From assembly GCA_037176705.1 (NCBI GenBank), contig CM073891.1, forward strand, positions 49,602,571 to 49,666,570: 64,000 nucleotides of DNA, in the 5' to 3' direction. Both the position numbers and the translations under genes were made by a program. The DNA is from Molossus alvarezi (Eukaryota; Chordata; Mammalia; Chiroptera; Molossidae). The notes under the pieces are model-generated. The model searched no databases. It was not told where the DNA came from and saw only the letters and a list, made by a program, of their open reading frames with translations. Position 1 is the first letter of the stretch; the number at the start of each line of letters is the position of its first letter. This document shows positions 1 through 15,585 of the stretch, one piece after another.

Positions 1-2117
<2,117 letters not shown>

Positions 2118-2516
2118 TCAGCATGACTGAGGTATCCTCTAGGGTGCTAAGTATGATGGGACAGATTTTGAGTGTGTCCTTTTCACCACATTATTAAGGT
2201 TTATTATTTGATTGTTTGCTTATATTATTATATAAACTGAAAACATAGAAGTTCTTAGTATTTGGGAGGGAGCTAAATAAAATATTTTCTTTTACTAACT
2301 CTTTTAATAAAAATATTTGCAATTTATTTATGCAAAAGTAAAATAAAGTTATAAATAACCAATAACTAAGGTGCCTTTTCTAGAAATGAGAGGAACAGCA
2401 AATTATTTGATTAATTAATAAATTAGATAAACAATGCAAAGGTGAGAATTTTATTTTTTGGCAAACATCAGCTTTGAATTTGATTTTAGAAAAGGAAAAC
2501 AAAAATAAGGACAATA

Positions 2517-2604
2517 TGAACTTCTCTTAAATGTGAAGTTTAAATATCAATAGTAACCCATGAACTTCTCTTAAATGTGAAGTTTAAATATCAATAGTAA
2601 CCCA
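2517..2604. repeat. 44-bp perfect tandem duplication (2 copies)
   Basis: Bases 2517-2560 and 2561-2604 are identical over 44 bp (unit begins tgaacttctcttaaatgtga and ends tagtaaccca). There is no mismatch, so the event is recent or the assembly duplicated it. It lies ~435 bp upstream of exon 4 within intron 3. Confidence 0.97.
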
Positions 2605-3710
2605 CGATGATGGGAAATGTCTTTGCACTTCAGAAGTGCTGCTAGGTAGTAAAGTTTCTGCACCCTAAGAAGTTAGAGCCACCTCCTCCTGAAAATGTCA
2701 CTTAAGCCTCAAGGACAATGTGGGTATATTTAAGATGAGATAAAGAATATCTTAAAGTTTGAAGTATCTGTAGGCTAAAGAATGTTTTGTAGAGCGAGTA
2801 TAATTACAAAATACTTTCAGAAGGTTCGGGGACATCCTGATCCCATTCATGGAACCCCCCCTGCCTCATGAGCTGTGGATCTCCCAGGAGAAAAAACAAT
2901 TAGTGATGAATAAATTCTAGTCATATCTTATTACTATTTATAGAACCTTAGACATCCTGCATGTTATTTTCTGAATAAGATATCATCTAAGAAACAAAAT
3001 GGACAAAGCTATTTATATTCTTTCTGTATATTCTTTTCTATTTGTAAGTCCTATGGAAAGAATATTTTTCTATGAGCAAACAGGAATCATAGCCATCTGT
3101 CCCTGTTGAGGAAAGATTTGAGGAGAAAACTCAGATATAAGTTGGATAATTTTATTGTCCAAGAAAGTTCAGAGCAAGAAAAACTCAATTTTTGCAAAAC
3201 ATTTTAAATAGATGAATTATATCAATATTGGAAAAAAGAAAAACTCAAACTCTCAAAATTTCTTCAAAAAATATTATGGTCTACTATTAAATCACAAATC
3301 TTAAAATTGAATACAAGAAAATACGAGTTCATCATGAAAGACATAATACCATTTTGAAAATATCCAAATGAGTGACAAGTAAAACGGCACTAAAATTATT
3401 TTGTTATTGATCATAGACTTTCTTGAGTTAAGACCCAAATATATAACTAGAAGTACAGGTAACGAGCAAAAGCAGACTATAGTGCAAGCAAGGCTGGAGC
3501 ATACGGAGGACTGGGCTGGTCCTGGCACCTCTAGGTGTGCGGCAGTGACAGCACCCTTCCCTGTGACATGTAACATACAAAGTGGAAGCTCAGAATGCAC
3601 TGGGTTTTATTTAGTCAGTAGGAGTTTATAACTAGGTGTTACAATAACTTAAGTATATTTCCACACAACATCTGTATTCTGTGTTTGCAGCTAATGTTAT
3701 ATCTGTTGAA

Positions 3711-3798
3711 ACAACTTCCAAGACTCTTAACAACAAACTCCCCATTCTGTAACAGTTTCTCTTCTTTCCCCAAGAGGATAGAGCATGAATGCTTGGAC
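3711..3798 (+). repeat. 88-bp dispersed duplicate, copy A
   Basis: This copy matches 4248-4335 in the same orientation with three mismatches over 88 bp and no gap. It runs from acaacttccaagac to gaatgcttggac. The flanks diverge abruptly on both sides. I do not recognise the unit as a known transposon. Confidence 0.93.
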
Positions 3799-4247
3799 TC
3801 TATTGTCCCCATAAAAAGGGGGCAGACAATCAAACTTGAGCAGAATAATCGATGTTTAAATTAAAATAATTGCTTCCCATTATCACTGAATTTTCTAGGA
3901 TGAAAGCTGAGGATGTCCTATAAATATATTGTCCTAAAACTGAATTATAGATATTTAAATTAAAATATATAACTTTCAAGTTAGGACTCTTCATGCCTTC
4001 TTAACATGTGCTGAGTGTTTTAAGAGAGTGACTACAATAAATATCCTAATTTCTCCCACTGTTTTTGCTACGTAGATCCTGAATTTTACTTTTGTCTAGT
4101 AAGGCATTAAAACATAAAATTGAAAAATCAACTGATTTTTCAAGTTGCTATGAAGAAAAAACTCTTAGCATAAAGGGTACATGTGGATCTCAGCCATGTT
4201 TCACTTTGAACATGGTACATCTTAGGCAAAGCTGTGAAACAGATATA

Positions 4248-4335
4248 ACAACTTCCAAGACACTCAACAACAAACTCCCCATTCTGTAAAAGTTTCTCTT
4301 CTTTCCCCAAGAGGATAGAGCATGAATGCTTGGAC
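4248..4335 (+). repeat. 88-bp dispersed duplicate, copy B
   Basis: Partner of 3711-3798, 537 bp away in direct orientation. The high identity between flanks that do not align suggests a short duplicative insertion or two copies of one unrecognised element. Confidence 0.93.
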
Positions 4336-7300
4336 AGAGGAAAGAGGTTGTGGAGAGGGAAACAGCTGATAAACGCATTTACAAATAAAGCATTCATGAG
4401 TCTTACCCAAAGGATTTATTTGTATTTTTAAGAAAATTCAGTCATTGGTGAAGACCTCATTTTCAGGAAAATGTTTTATTGCATACCTTTCTTGGAAACA
4501 AGTAGGTGGCCACACATTCTGCTTTTACATAAAGACAACTATCCCCAATTGTGGGCTCAATATTCAAGATTATAAATAACCAGCTCCATAACCATATGTT
4601 GAGACCAAGAAATTGGCTGTGTATATATCAGTAAGCAAATGACTACCCTAATAAATAATAGTGGTAGTCCCAGATGGATGTCTTGTTCATTTTAGAAAAG
4701 AACAGGATTTCAGTTTCTCTGCCATGTCTTTAAAGATATTCATGTGATCCTGAATACAAACCCAAAATCTCTAATCCCATTAGTAATAGATAAGTGCAAC
4801 CTAGAAATATGCTAATAGACTAATTCTTCACAATAAAAAATTAAAGGAAGAAAATCCCTGACAAGCATGGAAATTTGCGAACACAAATGAAGACCCATGT
4901 CAACTCTGTAATCGTTATGAATTCTAGACTCGTAGAATTTGTGATCTTATCTCATAGATTGGATAACTGATTGGCAAAAATTAAAAATAAATAATAACGA
5001 TCGAAAAACTCTTAGAGTTATTGAAAACTATGGCATTAGAGCCAGACGGAATATCATAATTTTACTTTGTTCTCTATTAACTGTCAAATAAGAGCTTCTA
5101 CAATACGACAACTATTTCTCTCCAAAGTAGTGGAAAAGTAATCAGTGGCAGAATTATAGCTGTGAACTTGGCAAAAGTTTCATACCATTCTCACCAGTGT
5201 GGATGCTGCTAAGGGAGTCTATCTGTGATGCAAAGCAACCAGACCCGCCTGCTGGCCTAAGGCCTGGAAGGATCCCTTTCATTCCCCCCTGAGCTCCCTC
5301 AGCTGGCAGCAGGTTGTATTATTGCCATGCCCAGGGGCTATTTCAATATTATTTGGAAGTGAAGGTTGATGCAAATAAAATAGAGAGAAATTTCCTGGGT
5401 TTATAGTGTGTCAAGACTGAAATGAAACAAAGAAAATGAATTAAATCCTTTAAAAATTGGTTAAAAATAGCTTTGAGAAAACCCAACAGTACCTGGAGAA
5501 GGGAACAGTGAATTAAAAGAACTGGATAGAAAAAACCCCACACACTTGAAAGAGACATTGTTAGTAAGGACTTGTTCTTTAAACAGCAAACGTACATAAA
5601 AGAGTATCAACCCTGTCATTCATTCGCCTTCATTCTCTAACTTATTGCTGCCAAGGTTTTTGAGTATTCCAAAACAGGATATTCATTTTATTTGGAAGAG
5701 CCTGGACATTCCATTATAAAACAAGGAAGCGTGGCAGAAAAAGGAAACACACTTCACACATTTCTGCTCTAGGGAGACAGAAGAAGAGTGTTTCTGACCT
5801 TTTCTTGAACCGTGACGATTCTTAAAACAGAATGTAATGTACTTTTTGGCATTACACTACCGCACTGCTTTGCTCAGCACTGGCGGATTTACAACGTAAT
5901 AAAGAGAATGTAATCAGTTCAAAATGAATTCATTTTCAAACCTTGATCCTTTTTGGAATTTAAGTTGATATACACAGACAAGTTTAGCAACAAGTTGGCT
6001 TTCCGAGAATCAGGCAACCATACTGACCTCTTATTTTACTGAAATGTACTCCAGACTCACAGCATTAAATTGTTAACTTAGCCTAGACGTAAAAGTAAAG
6101 GCAGTTATAAACCAGTAAACCCCTGGGCCACACCTGAAGAGCAATGATTCATCGTCCTCAGTGACAAACCATTTACGCTTACTTTTTTAGGAGTTCTAGT
6201 GCTTTCAGATCGAATGTGTAATTTCAGAGGAATTACACACAGAGATATTAGCCTGGAAAAATAAATTAGAAGGAAAATGTCTACCCCCAGAAAATGACAT
6301 AGTAGCCAAATGCACAGTGATTCAAAAACAAACATTACAAATATGCAGCACTGATTAGACTGTGTTGCACAGTCTTTTCCTGCATGGTTACAAAAATAAA
6401 GTCCATCCATCTGTCAAAACAACGGCTCCATGCATGAAAATGAAAAGAGAATCGAGGTGTTTTTAACTAAACTTCCGATAATTATACCTTTCACAAAAGA
6501 ATATAATTTACCTCCAGTTCTAATTACCTCCTTGCATGTTCTTAAATTATGGATGGAACAGTGAAATTTTACTATAAATAAGAGAAAAAAGGAGAGAAAA
6601 CTGTGAAGATGAACAATCTCTATTCAAATATATTCAGTTCATGATTAAATCTAACCACTTGTTCTGGTACAAATATAAATTAGCCTGTAATGAAGGGGTA
6701 TAGTACAGCATTGCCTTAGGTCAATGAACATTCATTAAAAAAAAAAAATCTATATCTGATCTGTAGTTTATGTAGAAATATTTTAATGTACAATCTAGCA
6801 GCTGGGAAAGCCTTTCCTTATCATGATGGGTGGATTCATTTCTGCATGAAAATCCATTAATAAGCTTAATTCCTGAAGTTAATCTGTTGACTTGCTTTTT
6901 CTCTGGTCAATTTATTTGGCAAGCTAGCTGAATACTGGAAACTCCATGCCAAAGCAGTACTCCGTGAGATTGCTCCTGTCACTCACGTCATCCCCTCCCT
7001 GTTAAAGCTGTTCCGTACGCATCGAACAATAATGGTTTGTATCTTTTTATTTTAACATTCCTGACACCAGGCCATTCATAATCTTGTCTTCCTAATACCT
7101 CAGCATTCACAAAAGGATGTTAGAAATCTCTTCTTCAAAGGGACATATCTATAAAAACGAAGATTTAATTGTCTTCTAGTTACAATATTAGCCATTAGTG
7201 TTGAATTTGTAACTTAAGTTTTTTAAACAACTGTCTTATGAAATGGTGAGTAGGCTGTTTTGTCTATTTTTGGAGATATTTTTACCTTCACTATTAAGAA

Positions 7301-7477
7301 GAATGGCATAATAAAATCAATTGACCTTTCACCTGAATGTTTTGTTTTGTTTTGTTTTAATGTGAGGGAATTTAAAAAAAATATTCTGATTCAACTAGCA
7401 CAACAAAATTGGTGTTATTTCATGGCTAGTTATTTAAGTAAGAAAAAAGGACTCTAAGAAGCCTGAAACACCAATCA

Positions 7478-7990
7478 GAAAGAATATATGTACCCCCATG
7501 TTTGTAGCAGCACTATTTACAACAGCTAAGATCAGGAAACAGCCCAAGTGTCCATCAGTAGACAAATGGATAAAAAAGCTGTGGTACATATACACAATGG
7601 AGTACTATGCAGCTGTAAGAAAGAAAGATCTCTTATCCTTTGAGATGACATGGAGGGACCTGAAAAGTATTATCCTAAGCAAAACAAGCCAAATAGAGAA
7701 AGACAAGTATCATATGATCTCACTGATTTGTGGAATATAATAAACATAACAGTCTGAGGAATGGGGTAGTCCTAGAGACGTGGAAGTGGGGTACAGACTG
7801 ACAATCCCCAGAAGAAGGGGTGGTGGGGGAGAGATAAACCACAGAACTTACATGCATATATGCATGAACAGTGAACATGGACAACAAGGCTGGGGACAGG
7901 GCAGGAAGGGAGGTGGAGGGGGAATCAGTGGGAGAAAAAGAAGAAACATCTGTAACAAAAATAAATTAATTAATTAAAAAATAAATAAAT
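7478..7990 (+). mobile_element. LINE-1 3' end (ORF2 C-terminus, 3' UTR, A-rich tail)
   Basis: The translated stretch shows the typical end of L1 ORF2: FVAALFTTAK, QPKCPSVDKWIKK, YTMEYYAAVRKKD and FEMTWRDLKSIILSK. It is followed by a 3' UTR with catatgatctcactgatttg, a G-rich segment and an A-rich (aaataaat) tail. The copy is 5'-truncated. The ORF2 tail is open for 80 codons, so this is one of the younger L1 copies in the window. It is antisense to SEMA3A. Confidence 0.9.
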
Positions 7991-9022
7991 GAACCCTTAA
8001 TACTCCCCCTCCTCAAAAAAGGATACCAAATCATTTTACTGCAATGCTCATTTCAGTTAAGGGCTTAATTTGACTCTTTTTTTCACCTCTGGATTGACTA
8101 TTTGTTTTGAAGTTTTAGAAATGTTGCTCAATCCTTGGGCAGCTTCATGGCAAAAGGTACCAGTTTCTTCTGTTGGTCATCCAAATTATCCAAGCTGGAT
8201 GCAGTGAAAAATAGACATTGGTCCTAGTTCGCCTTCATGGGTCCCAGTTTCCCCTAGCTCTTCCCACTTCATGTCCAGATTTTCTTCTTTAATGCCAACC
8301 CTGGTGACCTACAGCAACATCAGGTCCATTACCCATCTCAGAGGCAACAGCCTTCCATTGATTTCTTTACCCACTGCCCCACCCCCAACCATATAAGGTC
8401 TTATACCTATATTCAAACCCTTTTCCATATCACTCATACTGGTTCTGGTCTCCAATCAATCCTAATTAACAAAAGGATATATTTTACTATCATACAATAA
8501 TTCATTATGAATGTAATTATAAGGGGAACATGAATTTGACATGTATTAGAAAAAAACAAACAGCGTTGCTAGTTGATCATTTAATTTATGTCTAAATGTA
8601 AGTGGTTCTTGTTTTTTAAGCATACATCAAGTTTTAGAATCAATAAGTTATATTTTGGTATCATTTCAAATACTATACTAAAAAAAATCTATCTTTTAGT
8701 TCACACCTACACACATATATACACATGTAGACTATAATTTAATACCTTATATAGCATACAGAATAGAGTATATTATATTTGCACCTAATTTGAATTTAAT
8801 TATGAGAATCTTCAAGAATGTCCTTCTCTGTATACATAAAAGTTAAAAATAAAGATTCTCAGTCTCTTGAAATAAGGTAAAATATTTAGAGACATTACAA
8901 TTTTGAATCCTGTTTCCTTTAAAATCCTTAATAATACAGTAAGTAGAAATATATAAAAATTAAATGATATAAATAGAACTTTAGGAAAGTTTCTTGAAAT
9001 CTTGTGAACATAACCATGATTT

Positions 9023-9025
<3 letters not shown>

Positions 9026-9053
<28 letters not shown>

Positions 9054-9138
9054 GGTATGTGCCCCTAGCAAGAACCGCACCCAGGACTATCTGGTCTGCA
9101 GGCCGATGCTCTAACCGCTAAGCCAAACCGGCCAGGGC
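9026..9138 (-). mobile_element. Ves SINE, tRNA head only, short form
   Basis: Read on the minus strand it starts gccctggccggtttggctta, contains the tRNA-like A and B box region, and passes straight into an A-tail after ggcacatacc. The usual Ves body is missing. Near-identical flanks (ataaccatgatttt / atagcatgatttt) look like a target-site duplication, so it inserted in this short form. Confidence 0.85.
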
Positions 9139-9986
9139 ATAGCATGATTTTTTATTGGTACATTTCCAAATCAAATTAAACAGTCAAAAGTTAACCATGG
9201 CTTATTTGCCTGGAGTCAATAAGACAGAATATACCTGAGAAAAATATTCCCAGAGTTCATGCTAAATCTATGATATGATGGTTGGTGTATCCTCAGAAAC
9301 AAGTAGAATTTCATTCAGGTAGATTATCGAGTGAATAAAGAAGCAAAATACCAATGACAACTGGTAGAAACTACATGTTACATGGACTTGGAATAGCCTG
9401 CTAACTATGTAGTAAGAAACATTTGCTGAAATCCTGTTCCCAGAGGAACTGTCCAAATCATTCTAATGAAGCATACGGAGAATGAAATTCTTACTATACT
9501 CTAAAAATAGTAGGTGCACTGATGTGTGGGTGAAATATGGTGTCCAATAAAACCTAAATATTAATTTGTCAATCAATGACAAATATTTGAATTTCATTTC
9601 AACAATTTAAGGATACAATAGGAATTTCTAATAAAGAGAAACACAATTCAAAATCCCCAACCCCTCATTATATAAAAGTTTTTATATAATGTCTTTATTA
9701 CAAGAGTTAGACTTACTTTACAATTATAAACATAAAATGCATTTAAATTCTAATCCTGAATCTAAAAGATTTCCAAAAAAGTAAGTTCATATATATGAGA
9801 GTTGATCCATGACAATTTAGTCACAATATTACCAGCATATTTTGTTGTATTAGTAAAACACATGAATTAAAAATATAAATAAATCCCAATTTCTAAAATA
9901 ATTTTCATGGTAAAGCTTCATTTCCCATGTATCTCTTTCCTAAGATAAAAAACTAGTTCATCCAATTGCTTTGAAATGTGTATCTT

Positions 9987-10170
9987 TTTTTTAGAGAGAG
10001 AGGAAAGGAGAGAGAGAGACATCAATGTGAGAAACATCGATCAGCTGCCTCCTGCACGCCCCCTACTGGGGATCAAACCCACAACCCAGGCATGTGTCCT
10101 GACACGAATCAAACCAGAACCTCTCAGTCCATGGGACAACGCTCAATCCACTGAGCCACATGGGCCGGGC
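9987..10170 (-). mobile_element. Ves SINE with exact target-site duplication
   Basis: The tRNA-like head lies at the right (gagccacatgggccgggc on +), with the body carrying acatcgatcagctgcctcc and a GA-rich tail on the left. The 15-bp flank tgaaatgtgtatctt is perfectly repeated at 9972-9986 and 10171-10185. Confidence 0.95.
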
Positions 10171-11255
10171 TGAAATGTGTATCTTATACATGAGCTAATA
10201 AAAGTATTGCATTTAGAACTACACCAAATATATATAGCAAGTTTCGGTAACTGTTAGCTATTATTATTACTACTACTACTTCTGAATGACAAATTAAAAC
10301 TATTATCCTTCTGTTTAATTTACTGAAATATTCCCCCAAGCAACAATACACTCACATGTGGGTGCACATGAAATCTGCGCTTATTTCTCTGATATCTAAT
10401 GAGACAAGCTATACACTGGCCTTCATCAAAAAATAAGTTGTCTCTACCTGAAGTGTCATCAAATTTCATCGTGGGAATCACGTTTAAAAATGAATAATCT
10501 AGCCACAGTCTTTCATTTGCCACATCATCTAGAGTGTCCATAAAAAACAACTGTAATTAATACTGTCATGAACTGTAAAGGGTCTATGATTTTGCCTTAC
10601 TTGTAAAATAAGTTACCCTGGCACAGTTTCATGGATGCTGGCAGAAGATATATGTCTCCTGGGTCAGAGATAAAGGACTGTATTACTCACATAAATAGCA
10701 GCACTCAGAGTATCAGCATTTCTCATGTTAGTTCCCCAAGCTCCAATTCCCCTGGGTAGTAAGGAAAGAGCCAGGTGACACCGGCAAATACATTGCGTTG
10801 GATTATAGGACAGGGACCCTGGATTGAGGGAATCTGACTATTTCATAATAGTCAAAGCATACTGGATCTGGAGGGAGATGTTTATGTTCATTTTACTGGA
10901 CAGTAAGCATACCTGTCCTTTGCTCCAGTGGAGACACTATCTCTACTTTTCAAGGCTGCTTGCAAACCAGCCTTTGTTCACAGGGAAACAGTGCCTTCCA
11001 AGTCTCTTCACTGTGCAAATATCCCTAAATATAGTCTGAACAACAGGCAGTTGGTGCCTTTTTTATTAGATGTGCAGAAATGTGAGAGGCTCATGAAAAA
11101 TTTTCCCAATAATTATACATAGGGTTTGGAGATTTAATAAAAGCTTATGATTGATTTTTGTAGAATTAAGAGGTAATTCTAACTAGCCATTTAATAAATT
11201 TCTATAACTCCTTGAGTCTCTAAAATAAAATAAAAATATCAAACTTGGCAACTTT

Positions 11256-11505
11256 TTTTATTTTTATCCTCACCTGAGGACATTTTTGCATTTATCTTCA
11301 AATAGAGCAGGAGGGAGAGAGGGGAGAAGAGAGAGAGAGAGAAACATCGATGTGAGAGAGACACATCGAGTGGCTGCCACCCACACAAGCCCAACCAGGG
11401 CCGGGGACAAACTGCAACTGAGGTACGTGCCCTTGGGTGGAAACCGAACCCGGGACTCTCTGGTCTGTGGGCCAATGCTCTACCGCTGAGCCAAACTGGT
11501 CAGGG
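11256..11505 (-). mobile_element. Ves SINE (cctcacc-gaggacattt subtype)
   Basis: Full-length copy of the subtype with tcctcacctgaggacatttt at the tail end and acatcgatgtgagagagaca in the body; the head ends gccaaactggtcaggg. The flanks aacttggcaactt / aacttgtcaactt are a one-mismatch target-site duplication. Confidence 0.93.
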
Positions 11506-12004
11506 AAAACTTGTCAACTTTGATCTTTAGAAAAATAAATGAAATTCAAGGACTAACATGCATTTGGGCTGTACTTTAACTTAAGATGCATGGGCAGCTT
11601 CTATGTCTCAATTGCATTCAATGGCAAAAATTAGTGTTGTTGAGCTCCTGCAATTTGAGCCAGAATAATTTGACAAACATGTTATAATATATCACAGCTT
11701 CAAAAATGAATAATAACTAAAGACAAAAATATAAAAATAAGTCCCTGAAGAATTTCAAAAATGTCCCAAATTTAGGTGCATGATACTTTACTTTGAAATG
11801 TATCCAACAATAGGGATATGATGAGAATCTGATTTTTGTGTTCGTCTCAGATGGTTGAAATTTTAATTTCCAATGATATTCAAAATATTTCTAACAGTCA
11901 TACGGTTGCCATTTGGTTTTATTGAAACAGCGCAGAGAGATGATTTAATAGGATAAACAAAGAAGAGTCAGAGAGCTATTGATTTGAAACAGATTCTTTT
12001 ACCA

Positions 12005-12105
12005 GTTTAGCATGTACTCAGTTTTCATTTGCAAAACAGGGTCAAGAAGTTAATCCCTCACTAGAAATGTTATTGTGAAGAACAAAGTGGATTTTAAGCA
12101 CCAGA
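12005..12105 (+). repeat. Possible MIR fragment
   Basis: The order cagttttcatttgcaaaaca, then a degenerate 'tattgtgaag-aa' region, resembles the 3' half of MIR. It is highly diverged and could be chance. Confidence 0.35.
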
Positions 12106-14382
12106 AAAATAAAAAAAATGGAAGTGAAGTGGGTAATAGCAGTCAGACTAGAGATATGTGGATTGTATTTATTTCCTTATTCAGGGTCTCTGTTCAATAA
12201 CATTACATTTATATATATATATATTTTTCAAATTACAACTCTCAATTAACAACAATGGAAGAGTTCATGAGCAGTTCACTCCTCTAATATAGAAATGCCA
12301 TAACAAAGGTTTAGAACCTACAACACCAAGAAAAGAAAGCATATTAGTATATATCCTGTGCACTCACTTCTACAAGAGAAAAAAATAAATTTAGATTAAT
12401 GCTGTTGTCAGAAATGTCATCAGCAGCCTCAGACACATTTCTGCATGCTATCTCTCGAGAGAGAGGGGGGGAATATAAGTAAATGTGTCTTAGGCTACAG
12501 ACTCCCTTTTTACCACAAAGTTCATCTTTGTGCAATAGCTACTCAAATTCCAGTTGCTGATTTAACATATCTGTTTGATGCAAAACTGAGCCATGAGAAA
12601 TGATGGTTTGTATCTTCCCAGCTGCCTGGGAGATGGAGAAAGGGTTCAGCTTTCTGTATGATGTTACACTCGGTGGCACATTCTTCACCCACTCTCAAGG
12701 TACATAAAATGAGCCGGTGTCGTTGCCCCACTTTTCTTATTGTATTTTCTTATTGTAACTAGCATCTGAATCTAAGACTGAGAAGAGAGCATTTCCCTCA
12801 GGGCTGTTTGTTTAATGGAGCTTTATTTCCAGAGGGCTTTCTGAGAGAAGGCAAAAGGCAGAAGAGAAAGGATAAATTCAGGTTCTAGAAACCAAAGAGA
12901 GCACTCAAGGAGGTCATTAGTTTACTTTTCTGTAAATGTTCAGGTCAGTTCCCATTTTGGTAACAATTCCATCGTGGAGTCCCCGTGGCTGCAAAAACCA
13001 CTCTAGCCTCATTCTTGTGGTTTTCGGCATCGCAAGAGCTCTTTGAAAGGAGTTATTGTCCATAAGTCACAGCTGACTATTATTTACTCAAAAGTGCAGA
13101 ATTTCCATCAAACTGTCCACGTGTCACTTTAAAAGTCAGGTGTTGAATGAAAATTATAAAAATCCTTTACCCTTAATCTTTCTTTCTAAGTGGTTAAAAC
13201 ATTGGTAAAAATAATAAAGCTATTTATTTTTTAAAATGTTTATCAAGGAAGAAATGTTATAAATCCCAGGGAATCAGCTAATTGCTATTCTAAAATCATA
13301 TAAGAAAGAAATGAAAAAAATTGATCTGTATAGGAATAGCCTCCAAATAATCAAGCCATGCCATATATCCGATTTAAAAGAAATAAATATGTAAATTGAA
13401 ATATATAAATGAAGTTATTTAAAAAATAAAAAAATTAATAAAATAAATTCCAAATGCATAAAATATATTTTAAATAATAAGTCAATGAAAGGAAATATTA
13501 AAGTAATGAAATGGGTTACCAGAAAAATAATATAAAATACATTTTACTATGCAAATATATTTTAGTGTTTGGTGTTTAGAGCAAGAGGAAAAAACTTTTT
13601 TTCCTTGAACTAAAATATCTGAAAATTGTGCTTTCCTTTCATTAAATAAATGTTAACAAAGACAACTTAAAATTCACAACTGAATTGACTTAATTCACAA
13701 CATAAAGGAATAACCAAAGCACAAACATTTTATTATACTACATTAATTAGTTGATTTTGAAAATTAGTATGGCTAATATTACTAAGTCACTGAACTTTTA
13801 AAAATTTACATCTTTCAATGGACACATAATTATCTACCTCTACCATAATGTATGAAACATGGTTTATAAGTTTTCAGAATCTTTATTATAAGGTGTTATA
13901 AAATAATGCCTTAGTTCCTATTAATTTAGTTTTATAAAATTCATAAGCATTTTCAGTAGGCCGGGAAAATTCAATAAAGTTACCCTTCTTAGAGGAAACC
14001 TCTGAGGTCATGGTCAGGGTTACTCATAGGGCACTTTGAGGATCATGACTTTATTGCAGCTGCTGAATTAACTGCATCTGGGTTCACAGCAGAATCTCTC
14101 ATTATACAGTATTGATAGCAGAGTGGAGGGGTGGTAAAGAGTTGAGAGAAGTGGAGGGAAGGAGAGGGAAAGAGAGCCATAAAAGATAAGGAAAATGTAA
14201 TGAGGTGAATTTTGGAAACCATAAACACAAAAGAATATCTGCTATCTTAGAAACTAAGTGACCTAATTCGATCATTAAATCAAGTATGCTCAGTCCTTGG
14301 CTTCAGTGCTTATTAAAATATTCAGATAATTTGTCAGATAATTCTGGTTATAATCTTCAATTTTCAAATTGAGTTGAATTTA

Positions 14383-14608
14383 TTTTTTAAATGTTTTTTT
14401 CTTTATTGATTTTTAGAGAGAGAGGGAGAGAGAGGGAGAGAGAGACAGAAACATCAATGAGAGAGAATATCGATTGGCCGCCTCCTACATGCCCTCCCCC
14501 TCACTGAAAATTGGGCCCACAACCTGGGCATGTGCCTGACTGGGAATCGAACCAGTGATCTTTTAGTGCATGGGTTGATGCTCAACCACGGAGCAACACT
14601 GGTCAGGC
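14383..14608 (-). mobile_element. Ves SINE (agaacatcgattggccgcc subtype)
   Basis: The body carries atcgattggccgcctcctac and the head ends caacactggtcaggc on the plus strand. The 18-bp flanks caaattgagttgaattta and caaattgaattgaattta (14365-14382, 14609-14626) differ at one base, so it is a clear retrotransposition. Confidence 0.95.
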
Positions 14609-14719
14609 CAAATTGAATTGAATTTAGAACAGTGTAATTCTAGAGTGGTCGTGATCATTAAAGAAAGCCAAACTAATTTCACTTAGAAACTGTCTAAGCA
14701 ACATCTACAAATAATAATT

Positions 14720-14835
14720 GTAATAGCTAACATTTGTATTGTACCTAATAGTCTATGTAATAACTTTACTTTGTTTGAGTCCTGAATGAATGCTGTAAAC
14801 TGGTTATTATTTTACCCACAGCCTTGATAACACCA
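14720..14835 (-). repeat. MIR SINE fragment
   Basis: The pattern tagctaacatttgtattgta followed by ggttattattttacccaca corresponds to the antisense MIR arrangement. Diverged copy. Confidence 0.55.
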
Positions 14836-15404
14836 GAATATATAAGGTATTTTTTCAGATCTCTGTTGTTTATTGATAGGCAAATTCAAATTTATATATG
14901 CCACGGGACTCGAAAAACTTTATCAGAGGTACAGAACTTTTTATATCAACTTCTAGGATAGTATTCAAAGTATTCCAAAACTTTTGAGTGAAAAAAATTA
15001 CGGTACTTGCTCAAGTACAATGAGTAATTTGAAGTATCAACATAAAATTCTTGACTTCTCTGGACTCCTACTTCATATGTGTTCCTTTCCAATAGTCTCA
15101 ATATACGAATCATTTTGGGATAGTGCAATATTTGACAAAACACAATTATTTCTTTGTCCAATTTCATATAACCCCAAAAACGTTTACTGGAGTATGAAGG
15201 TGTAATGTGACTTATAATCACTATGTTTTAAATGAGATTATCAAGAATAAATTTTCCATGTTTGTTGATGTGTAATTACGATGGTGAACACTTGTGTGTT
15301 GTGCTCCTTTATCTGCCTTCCTTCGTCTGTAGCCAACATTGCTACCAAACTGATGCATTCTTTTTCCATGACTCATACACGACGGAAATCACTCAAAACA
15401 TGTA

Positions 15405-15585
15405 CAGACTTAGTTTATTTTATTGTGCTTTGCTTTATTGTGTTCCTAAAATGTTGCTTTTTTTTTTAACCAATTGAAGGCAAGGCCTTCTACCAGGAAA
15501 AAAAAAGATTATAGCTCTCTTTATTGTGATACTTGCTTTATTCCAGTGGTTTGGAACTGAAACCGAAGTAACTCATCATTCTAGG
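15405..15585 (+). mobile_element. Tigger1-like MITE, internally deleted
   Basis: It begins after a TA with cagacttagtttattttatt, then gtgctttgctttattgtg, an aattgaaggcaaggccttct core, and the terminal half ctttattgtgatacttgctt...ggaactgaaaccgaagtaa. It resembles the two ends of a Tigger1 (pogo-group Tc1/mariner) element joined after loss of the transposase. No transposase coding remains. Confidence 0.75.

Noticed and set aside
9026..9138. Genuine tRNA gene
   Set aside because: The tRNA-like A and B boxes belong to a Ves SINE: the fold is incomplete and it is followed by an A-tail and target-site duplication.
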